Below are positions 54,024 through 63,700 of a stretch of DNA of 64,000 nucleotides, piece by piece. Within the stretch, counting starts at the first letter, position 1; each line of letters opens with the position of its first letter. Below the pieces are notes generated by a model, which saw only the letters and a program-made list of their open reading frames with translations, made no database searches and was not told where the DNA came from. Location: NCBI GenBank assembly GCA_016490735.1, contig JAEMWC010001218.1:22501-86500 (forward strand), given 5' to 3'. Made by a program: the position numbers and the translations under genes. The DNA comes from Pachyseris speciosa. Lineage: Eukaryota > Cnidaria > Anthozoa > Scleractinia > Pachyseridae.

Positions 54024-57000
54024 TCATACTTCATCAGCGTCAGCATCAGCATCACTTGGAACCAACAGGACTAACTTGTTCACTGGGCGATCCAAACGTC
54101 TGACGGGTCCTTTTCTCTTACCATCAGCAGGAATAGCAGCGTCGCCAAGATCAACTTGAACTGAACGGATATATCCATCTTCAGAGGGATACGTTTTTGA
54201 CACACGTGCCAGCTGCCAGCAATTCCTTGGAAGGGTATCCTCTTTCACTATAACAATGTCGCCAATGGACAGGTTTCTTCTAGGACGGTTCCACTTAGTA
54301 CGCTGCTGGAGGCTCAAAAGGAACTCCTTCCTCCAGCGGCACCAGAACTCGTTAGACAGGTGCTGGATTCTTCTCCATCGTTTTCTTGAATAGAGGTCGG
54401 GGCTCTGGAACATACCAGGCGGGGGAAGAACAACCTTTGACTTCAACGTAAGGAGATGACTTGGTGTGAGTGGTTCCAATGAGCCGGGATCATTTAAATT
54501 GGTCACTGTCAATGGACGGCTGTTGATGATAGCTTCACATTCACAGAGATATGTCCGCAGGGATTCGTCATCCAATTGGGCGCCGTTCTTCTCTAAAATC
54601 GCTGACAAAACACTACGTACCGTGCGGATTTGGCGTTCCCAAACTCCTCCCATATGGCTTGCGGATGGGACATTCATCTTGAATGTGATCCAGTCACAGT
54701 TGTTCTTGAGTAATTCTTCCTTAATTTGGCTATCATCAAATTCTGTCACAGCTTCCTTCAGTTCTCTCTTTGCACCTACGAAATTGCTTCCTTGGTCACT
54801 CCGGAGTTGACGAAATGGTCCTCTGCGGCATATGAAACGGCGGAGTGCGTTAATAAAGGATGATGTATCTAGGGAGTTGGCACTCTCCAGGTGTACAGCC
54901 CTTGATGACATACAGGTAAATAGAACACCATATCTCTTAACCTCTCTTCTTCCTTCTTTGATTAACCAAGGGCCAAAATAGTCTACAGCACTAAAGGTGA
55001 ATGGCGGTGCTGGGTCTGACCGATCTAGTGGAAGGTCTGCCATCTTCTGCTCCTCAACTACACCTCTGAGCTTCCGACACTTGACACACTTTGATATGTG
55101 TGAGGCAACTGCAGAGGATCCGCCTACTATCCAATACCCACGAGATCGAACTTCATTTATGGTCATGCCTCTTCCTTGATGGTTTACTTCTTCGTGGCAG
55201 TGCTTGACGATGAGATTAGCAATGTGACTCTTTCCTGGAAGGATTGCAGGAAACTTGACAAACTCTGGCATTTCTGTAGACTTTAGTCGTCCGCCGGCCC
55301 TCAAGATGCCACCGGAGTCCAAGAACGGGTCGAGTTTGAAGAGTGTACTTGCTTTCTTAATGATGTGGTTCTTATTGGGAACATGCTCTTGGGTGTCTGA
55401 GGTCAGAACTTTAATTTCTTCGTCGAAGTGGATGGCTTGAACTGCTCTGATCATAATCATCTCTGCTTGTTGCATTGTTGCTACTGTGATGAACTGGGGT
55501 TGTGACATAACTTTCTTCGTGCTTTCTACTTGAGAAGTACTTCTTGTTTGGATGATCTTTGGTGATGGTTTCTCAAGACAGATGGGTTTCCTAGCCTGAA
55601 CTTTTTCCTTGAGTTTTTGTATGTACAGAAGACACAATGCAACAGCCTTCTTCGCCCGGTGATAGTCTGAAAAGTACTCCAGACGGCTGGCCAAGCTTGC
55701 AAACGACGTGTCTGTGCTGTTGACTAGGGCAACTTTATTCTTGACTTCAGGATCACCTTCAGACAGCGTGAAGATTTCTTTAGCTTCATGTATAGGCCAA
55801 CAGGACTTATCCTTCCACAGAAAGGCTGGTCCAGTAAGCCAACTTGATTTCTGAAGTCCTTGAGGGTTGAAACCTCGAGAGGCGTGATCAGCTGGGTTTG
55901 ACTTCGTGTCCACATAGCGCCACTGGTCTGGGGAAGAGTGTTCTTGAATTTGCTGAACTCTATTGCCAACAAAGATATGGAATCTTCTGGTCTCATTTGC
56001 AATATAGCCAAGCACGACTTTGCTGTCAGTCCAAAATACTTCTTCCACTCCTTCATAGTCTAGTTCCTGCTGTAACTGAGCACTTGTTTTCACTGACACA
56101 ACAGCAGCTGTGAGTTCAAGGCGTGGCACTGTCACAGGCTTGAGCGGAGCGACCCTGGCTTTTCCGATGACAAATGAACAGTGAATGTGGCCCTTGTGGT
56201 TTGTCAGCCTTAGGTACGAGCACTGGCCATATCCTTGGGTGCTCGCATCGGAGAAATGATGCAGTTCTGCACTAGCAATTGGACCAAAGTTCAAGGGCTT
56301 GTAGCACCGGGGGATAGATAATTCCTCCAATGAAGGTAATTCTGCTCTCCATCTTTCCCATCTCGCCTTTATTGCTTCAGGAACGGGGTCGTCCCAATCT
56401 GCTCTTTCTCTACAGAGCTCTTGAAGTATTTTCTTGCCTTCCAAGAGAAGAGGGGCCACAAATCCTAGTGGATCATACATGGAACTGACCGTTGAGAGGA
56501 TACCTCGTCTAGTGCATGGACGGTCCTTTAAAACGATTCTGAATTGGAACGAGTCCCTTTCTATGCACCACTGAATCCCTAAGGCACGTTCCATTGGCAA
56601 CTCCTCCCTGTCTAGATCGATTTTCTGGATGCCCTCTGCTCGGTCATCAATAGGTATGGCTTCGATAACCTCCTTATGGCTTGAGGTAATCTTGTGCAAC
56701 TTGAAGCCTCCTCTTCTGCACATTTCCTTTGTATCTTTAATCAGGGTAACTGCATCATGCACTGATTCCACGGATGTCAGTCCGTCATCGACATAGAAAT
56801 TTTTACGGATGAAGTTTGCTGCCTCTGGTCCTAGATCGGTCTCGTTGTCGTTTGCGGACATCTTCAAAGCATAGTTCGCACATCCTGGGGAACTTGTGGC
56901 TCCGAAAAGGTGTACTTTCATCCTGAATTCGGTGGGCTCCTTTGTAGTATCACCATCTTCCCACCAGAGGAAGCGAAGGAGGTCTCTGTCCTACTCTGCT

Positions 57001-57637
57001 ACTCTAACTTGGTGAAACATTCCTTCGATGTCGCACATCAGGGCTACAGGTTCTTTTCTAAATCTGCACAGGACTCCCACCAGGTTATTTGTTAGGTCTG
57101 GGCCTTGAAGTAGATGCTTGTTCAGCGACTCATTCTGGAATTCTGATGAGCAGTCGAAGACAACCCGGATCTTAGTGGGCTTCTTTGGGTGATAAACACC
57201 ATGGTGTGGGATGTACCAAGCTTGTCTTTCTTCCGACTGGGTAGGGCCTGCCTTTCCACTAGATTCTCCTTCCATGGGAGGAACCTTCTCAGCAAAACCA
57301 TTACTGATTACCTTTTCCATGAACGCAGTGTAATCATCCTTGTATTTCCTGTCACTCTGGAACCTCCGTTTCAACTGGATTAAACGGCGTAAAGCGACTT
57401 CACGGTTATTCGGGAGAGTTGGGGCTGGTACTCTCAATGGCAACGGCATCTCGTAGTGGCCATCTTCACAGTGACGAATTCCACTTTCTACGATTGACAG
57501 GAATTTTCTATCCTCTTGCGAAAGAGCTTCTTGGGAAGAGTTCCTCTCTGAGAAATCTGTCTCGAACATTTTCTTCACTGCATGAGGGTTTATTTCCTCC
57601 TTGAGCTGGACTTTGGAAATGAAGCTGAGACTTGTTG
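54024..57637 (-). pseudogene. BEL/Pao pol (RT, RNase H, integrase), one in-frame stop
   Basis: The frame is open from the junction at about 57637 to TAG at 56991-56993 (VAE*DRDLLRF), then open to 54024. Domains in order: RT fingers (KIRVVFDCSSEF), the CDIEGMFHQV first-aspartate motif, FYVDDGL catalytic box, Pao-type RNase H start (FSDASTQGYG), WTDSKVVLGYI, VDTKSNPADHASRG, an HHCC integrase zinc site (CVKCRKLRG), integrase core (FSAVDYFGPW, SDQGSNFVGA) and a C-terminal DUF5641-type segment (PRRNLSIGDIVIVKEDTLPR). The single stop and lost 5' end make the copy inactive. The rest is well preserved, so it is fairly young. Confidence 0.92.
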
Positions 57638-58080
57638 GGGAGTAGTATAGTACTTGGGGGTCCTAGCGCATTTTCCACATCAGCGCATTTTCCACCGCTT
57701 GGTCAAGGTCAAGGTCACATTTTTGAAATCAGTTGGTTCAATTTCTCGGAAAATTACCATGTGTAACTTTCTCGGAAAAACAGTACTTGGGGGTCCTAGC
57801 GCATTTTTCCCAAGGTCAAGGTCAAATTTTCCAAATCTAAAATTAGCGTTTTCTCCCAGAATACTTCAATATTTTAGGCATCAGGATGATGAATGAAAGA
57901 ATTGAGTAGTATTCGTCGAGAAACGGCTGATTTCAATATTCTAAGCGGAATGAGCATATTTGAGTAGTATTCGTCGAGAAACAGCTAATTTCAACATTCT
58001 AAGCGATCATTAGTATATATGAGCAGTATTCAGGTAGAACGGCATTTTCCCATTTTCCAAGGTTAAAATTTATCTTTAAG
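57637..58080 (+). promoter_or_regulatory. Terminal non-coding repeats of the viral-type block
   Basis: AGTACTTGGGGGTCCTAGCG CATTTT occurs twice (57648 and 57783), each followed by AAGGTCAAGGTCA. GAGTAGTATTCGTCGAGAAA occurs twice (57904 and 57963), followed by ATTTCAA(T/C)ATTCTAAGCG. A weaker third start is GAGCAGTATTC (58020). Terminal tandem motifs like these are common in long inverted ends. Confidence 0.6.
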
Positions 58081-58134
58081 TACTTTATGATATAAAAAAC
58101 ACTTAAAGACATGTCGCTTTAGGTTAAATGGAGA

Positions 58135-58815
58135 ATGACGAAAGAAAGAAATCTCCGGGCCTTGGAAAAGCCCTCTCAAATCAGGTCAGGTAGCCAGATG
58201 GTAAATGGCCTGAGTCAGAAAAATATCGGATCAGGTAGCCAGATGGTAAATGATCCTTGCAATCCGGATATTCACGAATATTTTAGTGAAGTAGAAAAAT
58301 ATCTAACATGTCCTTTATGTGACAAGAAGATAGCAGAGCATAGCGTCAAAAATGAACCGTGTTGTGATAAACAGAAAATGTTTAACGATAATGGTGAAAA
58401 TGTTTGTATAAATTGTGGTTCAGTCCACGGCTATGACTATTGCAGAGAGTATATCGACTTTTATAATAATATGTATAAAATAAAGCGAAAATCAGTGTAT
58501 CATCGGAAGTATCATATTGAAAATGTAATAAATAAAATATGTCACAAGAATAGATTTCAAATTACTGCTGAAGACAGAAACAAAATATTAAGAATATTCA
58601 AGGAGATGGATAAAGTACTGCCATTGGTGAATGAAAATAGAAAGCGTATGATTAATACCAAATTCATTCTGAAACAATTGTTCATGATGATGGATCTGCC
58701 TTATGAGTATATCATATTAACCAACTCAAAGAAAACACTGAAATTTTATGATCAATATTGGGTTGAAATTTTATTGTTGATATTTGATGTAATTATTGGT
58801 ATTATTAGACAGTAA
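58135..58815 (+). CDS. VLTF3-like viral late transcription factor homologue
   Basis: The 226-aa frame has two cysteine knuckle groups (CPLCDKK with a following CC, and CINCGSVHGYDY) that can form a zinc ribbon. A basic helical region follows (FYNNMYKIKRKSVYHRKYHI) and the C-terminal ILRIFKEMDKVLPLVNENRK, with a QLFMMMDLPYEY segment. This arrangement is that of the poxvirus VLTF3-like family, found across nucleocytoplasmic large DNA viruses and related integrated elements. In those viruses it drives late gene transcription. The N-terminus repeats SGSQMVN twice from an internal DNA duplication. No disablement is seen. It is tail-to-tail with the next gene, overlapping by 11 bp. Confidence 0.75.
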   Translation: MTKERNLRALEKPSQIRSGSQMVNGLSQKNIGSGSQMVNDPCNPDIHEYFSEVEKYLTCPLCDKKIAEHSVKNEPCCDKQKMFNDNGENVCINCGSVHGYDYCREYIDFYNNMYKIKRKSVYHRKYHIENVINKICHKNRFQITAEDRNKILRIFKEMDKVLPLVNENRKRMINTKFILKQLFMMMDLPYEYIILTNSKKTLKFYDQYWVEILLLIFDVIIGIIRQ

Positions 58816-59290
58816 ATTTTTCATCATATTTCAGTAGGTACTTATCAATAATTGGACTATTATCAACAACATAATCGTCTATGTTCTTCATTGTATTGTG
58901 TATGCTGGAATTATCAAAATTACCGCTTCTCATGGTTTCTTTTATTGTATTGAGAAGATGCTGGTAGCTTTGATAAGCATATGTACAATTCTGTATTTTC
59001 ATGTCAAGGTTCTTGTGTTTCATCCAACCTTGTATTAAAAGTGATACTGTACTGATGGCAACTAAACTAACACCACCAGTCGAAATACTTGCGGCAAGAC
59101 CGCCAGTTGCAAATATAATGGATGCTGAATTACCCAATAACTTCCATTTTTTGAACCGTTTAACAGCTTGTTTATAAGCCCAACACTTTCTGTGATATGT
59201 TAAGTAATAGGATTTTAATTCATTTACCTGATCTTCTGTTAATTCACCTGAAATATGGTTCCAGTTGAATATGCTTTTTCGCTCTTTCAT
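58805..59290 (-). CDS. Small protein with central hydrophobic segments, viral block
   Basis: 161 aa. The N-terminus is polar and aromatic (SIFNWNHISGELTEDQVNEL, YYLTYHRKCWAYKQAVKRFK). Two adjacent hydrophobic stretches follow at about 55-90 (SASIIFATGGLAASISTGG, VSLVAISTVSLLIQGW), then an amphipathic helical tail (AYQSYQHLLNTIKETMRSG). It could insert in membranes, for example as a virion or membrane-active protein. No named family is assigned. It overlaps the VLTF3-like stop by 11 bp and lies 9 bp downstream of the next gene, so the minus-strand genes may be co-regulated. Confidence 0.65.
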   Translation of the reverse strand: MKERKSIFNWNHISGELTEDQVNELKSYYLTYHRKCWAYKQAVKRFKKWKLLGNSASIIFATGGLAASISTGGVSLVAISTVSLLIQGWMKHKNLDMKIQNCTYAYQSYQHLLNTIKETMRSGNFDNSSIHNTMKNIDDYVVDNSPIIDKYLLKYDEKFTV

Positions 59291-59299
59291 ATTTATTGC

Positions 59300-59719
59300 T
59301 TATATAACGATTCTCTTCAACACACAGTACCACAAACCAGACAATTGTCCACTTAGAGGTGACAATTTGTTAAATTTCGTTGTCATGAAACGGGGGAAAG
59401 CATAAGAATATCCTCTGTCAAGTGAATGTTTGACATAAAACCTACCGAAGGCATCGTGTAATATGCCATGTGTCTGTAATGTATCAATCCAACCAAGAGT
59501 ATGCTCCAAAAAATGTGTTAAGCAGCCTTCACCGGGACCGATTAATCCAATGCCTATATGCTCCTGGATAATGTCTCTCACTTCAACATACTTGTTAAAA
59601 TGTTTGTGATATAGAAACTGATAAACCAAAGCTGATTTCAAAATCCTCTTGTCAACACCAGGGTTTTTCCGCTCGGCATCCCGAGTAAACCATCTCACAT
59701 ATCTAATTATTTTGTTCAT
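59300..59719 (-). CDS. Unknown 139-aa protein, viral block
   Basis: The frame starts MNKIIRYVRWFTRDAERKNP and contains DKRILKSALVYQFLYHKHFN, a glycine-rich turn (IGIGLIGPGEGCLTHFLEH) and FGRFYVKHSLDRGYSYAFPR. There is no signal peptide, and a weak hydrophobic tail near LSGLWYCVLKRIVI. Family unknown. Its ORF is free of stops and it is packed between two other minus-strand genes with under 60 bp spacing, so it is probably real. Confidence 0.6.
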   Translation of the reverse strand: MNKIIRYVRWFTRDAERKNPGVDKRILKSALVYQFLYHKHFNKYVEVRDIIQEHIGIGLIGPGEGCLTHFLEHTLGWIDTLQTHGILHDAFGRFYVKHSLDRGYSYAFPRFMTTKFNKLSPLSGQLSGLWYCVLKRIVI

Positions 59720-59773
59720 TTATATTATATCGTTGGATTAAAATTTGATGATGATCTGAAATTGTTTTTTCGT

Positions 59774-60712
59774 CTAATATAGAATCCAAGTACACACAGA
59801 AAAAATAACACTACCGTCAAGAGGTGCGATGGAGCTAGGATCCAAATCACCAAAAGTCATTTGCCGACTACCACTTCTGTTAGCCGCTGTAAAACTTCCA
59901 ATATGTTTTTTATTCCAATAGATTTTACTTGTGTTTGTTTTTGGAGAAGATAAATTATCCCAGTGAACAGACAAGCAGTGCCAAACATTTATTTGACCCA
60001 AATCATTTGAGGAATAATCAGATATCTTTCTGAAGTTCTGTATAGATGCTGCTGGACCAAAATATACACAATTTGATTGATCAACACCACTTATAACTAA
60101 ATTTGAACCATTGTAATAGCTGACAAACTTATCATAACCTCTATTATCATGACCAAAAAGACCATTTTTCCATGGATTTCCACCTGTATTTGAATTTAAT
60201 TTATAAACAATGAAGATATTAACAGCATTATTATTTAAATTGATTTGACTTATCATTCTCTGTGATCCATTAAAGTCTAAATAATAACGTCCATTATGTT
60301 TCTCAGCCTTGGTACAAACAGTGGGTCTTATGTTTAAAGTCGGTTGCGTTGCATTATTTTCTTCATTTGAGAGATCGTACAATGTTTCAACTTTTCTGTC
60401 TGCATTCATGTCTAAAAAATTATTATTCGCTCTGTCGATTTGATAAGTACATTTAGAGTATAATCTGATGAATTCAGAAACCCATAAATCGAAAAAACTA
60501 TCTCTGACAATATCTGAAACTTGTGATTTGATTACAACATGATCAGAATCATTGCCTGCTTTTACATTAGTCAAATGTTTGTTTCCAAGATCATAGTGAC
60601 CATCTTGTGTTAATGTAAAACCATTTCCATTATCACCTTTAGGACCAATTGCACCAGTATCGCCTTTATCACCTTTATTATCTTGATTTTGTGGAGAATT
60701 AAAAACTCCCAT
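59774..60712 (-). CDS. Collagen-like plus lectin/LamG-like fibre protein
   Basis: 312 aa. Residues ~13-30 are G-X-Y repeats (GDKGDTGAIGPKGDNGNG), a short collagen-like trimerising stalk. Next comes a fibre-type motif (HYDLGNKHLTNVKAGNDSDH). The C-terminal ~200 residues look like a concanavalin/LamG-type beta sandwich (YYLDFNGSQRMISQINLNN, VNIFIVYKLNS, WHCLSVHWDN, TSKIYWNKKHIGSFTA). Such heads bind receptors or glycans in virus and phage fibres. It has no signal peptide. It lies 17 bp downstream of the giant fibre gene and reads the same way, and shares the LGNKHLTNV motif with it. Confidence 0.72.
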   Translation of the reverse strand: MGVFNSPQNQDNKGDKGDTGAIGPKGDNGNGFTLTQDGHYDLGNKHLTNVKAGNDSDHVVIKSQVSDIVRDSFFDLWVSEFIRLYSKCTYQIDRANNNFLDMNADRKVETLYDLSNEENNATQPTLNIRPTVCTKAEKHNGRYYLDFNGSQRMISQINLNNNAVNIFIVYKLNSNTGGNPWKNGLFGHDNRGYDKFVSYYNGSNLVISGVDQSNCVYFGPAASIQNFRKISDYSSNDLGQINVWHCLSVHWDNLSSPKTNTSKIYWNKKHIGSFTAANRSGSRQMTFGDLDPSSIAPLDGSVIFSVCTWILY

Positions 60713-60729
60713 TATAATATTAATTTAGA

Positions 60730-63700
60730 TTAATTCATGACCACTTCAAGTGTGAATGTTGTATCAAATGCACCTGTATTAGGATGTGAATAATCAATTA
60801 TAAGATAGCCTCTCGATAATGATTTGTTGACGTTAACCGTTGTGATGTTTCTACTCATAGTATTATGTCTGTGTTCATAAACAGTTGCTGGTAATGGTAA
60901 ATTTCCAGAACCTTCAGCTTTTGTCTTGAAGTAGAATATTCCGGGTTTTGTTCCTTGTATTACATACATATTCTTAATATGAAAGTTATTGTTATGAATG
61001 ACTAAAAAATCAGCGCCACTTATCAATACAGGCTTTAAAGCATTCTTATTATGTCCTCGTTTGGCTTTGACAGAGCAATTTAAATATTGTATTTGACCGA
61101 TTATTCCATTCCCATTCAAATTTAGATCACCTCCTAATTTCGGCCTGTAAAGAGCAAATCCACCCAAATCGAAAGCTGTTTCCATAATTACACCTGTAAC
61201 GCTTGAACGAAATAGTTTCAAACCATTATTATGAATTCTATGGCCATTCAGATTTAAATCACCACCAAGTTTGGCCTCTTTTATCAGATAAGTGTTCATA
61301 TTAATATTATTCAGCATTGTCAATTCGCCATTGTCTCCACCAAACAACCAATTTTCATTTTCTTTCACATCAAAACCATTCAAATCTAAATCAGTTTGTA
61401 ATTGGATTTCTTCATTCACGATTTTGAAAGGTTCAGAGAAGTCGTAAACACTTGATGGAACGTCTGCAGCTTCAAAATCAATACCATATGCAACACAATG
61501 AACTTTGTACTTATTTGGATAAGTTGGATTAGCATTAATATGAATAGTACAATATAAATATTCAGGTGGTGAACTTGCTGATGGTTTTTCAATCCATAAT
61601 AAATATCTCGAATGATCTTCATTTCTGTTATCAAATTTTCTCCCTACAGTTTTATGAATTGTAATTCCACCAGTTGCATTGAATGTTACACCACTAAGAC
61701 TCATTCCTTCATAATCAGGAAATAGCCATTCAAGAATGAAAGTGTATTTTCCATCTTTTATTGCGTACATATTAAATCCAATTCTAGCTCTGTAAATATG
61801 ATTAGCTTCTTTATTCAAGTCTATATCAATGACCTTTTTTGAAATCAAATGTGGTGAACGAGGTAAATTGACATATCCATTAACTGTCAAGCCATATTCA
61901 GTGCTAATTTCATCGATATCATTCATCAAATATTTGAAAGCATTCTTTGGATGAGAAGCAGATGAAATATGACTTTTTTCTAATTGATCTAAATTTACGG
62001 CATCAGTTTTATTTGTTCCTTCTTTTAAGTCAATGATTTTATGCCCTCCAAGTTTCATATCCGCTGCCATCGCATTTGTTCCATTCAATAATAAAGTGTT
62101 TGCTCTAATGGTTTGTGAAGCTTGATTTAAAACTCTGAAGTTCACTGCATCAGTTTCATTCACCACATCCGCTAAATTCGTCATTTTATTTCCACCCATC
62201 GACAAATTTCCATACATCGCAGTCGAACCGTCTCGTCGGAGAAAATATTCGTCAGTATATCTTTTTGTCACCGCATCGTCTGCGTTGACAGGTGGAGCAA
62301 GATCAGTAATGGCATTGTTGTTCATATTCAGATTTTGTTGTGCAATCGCATCGAGTTTGGTTTGCAACCTCTGGTCCACATAACTTTTGTTTACAGCGTC
62401 TTGTGGGTTTGAGGGGTTATCCTGTAGGTTGATGATCTTGTTCAATTTCATGTCAACATTACCACCAAACGCAATTTGACCGTTTTTAATTTCATAAGCT
62501 GGGTCATGAACAAAGTAAGATAAATTGGTATGATAGCCATATACCCCATAAACGATGATATGTGTTTTGATGTTAATAGATGGAGCTGTGGCTAAAAGTA
62601 TAACCTCAATTGACGCTTGACCACCACCAGTTTTTTCGATTTGGAAAACCTTCTTCATATAACCATCAACATGCTGGGTTCTAAGAAAAGGTTGTTGAAA
62701 CGGTTGTCCGGCTTCACGTATGTTCAATGTGCGAAGATCAAGCCCAATTGTGACTTGGTGTGGGTCTGATGGTGAGTAAAACTCTGTAACAAATGTATAC
62801 AGTCCATTTCTCAATGATGTCACATTAAAACGAATTTTGGATGTAAATCTGCCACTTGTTGGAATCAAAAAAGACAATGATGACTTGTTGATATGATATG
62901 GTGATCTGTTAAAATCTTCAATTTGGAGGCTATTAACATTTTGTATCCCTGTTGACTTGGAAATATCTTTCAACAGAAAAGCGAATGGGTTGCGTTGAGT
63001 ACCAGATACTGAAAGAACAAGGTCATCAACATACTTTTTGTTGGCAGAATCTTTATCAGAGTTTGGAGTCTCAACATTTGTTATTTTATTGTCACCCATG
63101 TCAAGATCACCAGTCATTGCAACACTTCCATCTTTTTTAAGAAATGGTGAAACATCAATGCCAGTAATTCCAGCAATTTCAGTATCAACATACCCCTTTG
63201 TGGCTGAATCATTGTTTGCTGTTGGCGCTGCTACATTAGTCAATTTGTTACCTCCAAGATTCAAATCAGAAGTCATTGCAACGCTTCCATCTTTTTTCAC
63301 AAAATTTGAATTAACCCATAATGTATTCGCTTTATTATTCGACAGATATGTGACAGCATCATCAACGTATTTTTTAGTTGCGCTGTCTTGTGGAAGTATA
63401 GGGCGTGCAACATTGACTATTCTATGAAAACTCATTTTAACCTCATGATCAAATACAATTCTTCCTCCTTCTATTACAAAAGCTGGGTCGTGAATATGTG
63501 ATAAAATAATATTAGAAAATCCATAAACACCATAAACTATAACATAATGTTTTTTATTATTTTGTAAATATGGTGAAATCAACAATAACTCCATTGATGT
63601 GGAACCATGACTTGTTTTTTCAAGGAAGAATATTCTCTTAAGATAACCATCAACAAGATGAGTCTTTGGAAATGCTCTTTTTATTGAATCCTTTCTTTCA

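Larger units (their letters stand above)
53115..57637 (-). mobile_element. BEL/Pao LTR retrotransposon, 5' part missing
   Basis: It contains a 3' LTR and most of pol on the minus strand. Gag, protease and the 5' LTR are absent, because a Maverick-like block starts at about 57637 within the pol reading frame. Confidence 0.8.

Noticed and set aside
56910..57095. Short plus-strand ORFs across BEL pol and across the fibre gene
   Set aside because: Antisense shadows of the minus-strand coding sequence.
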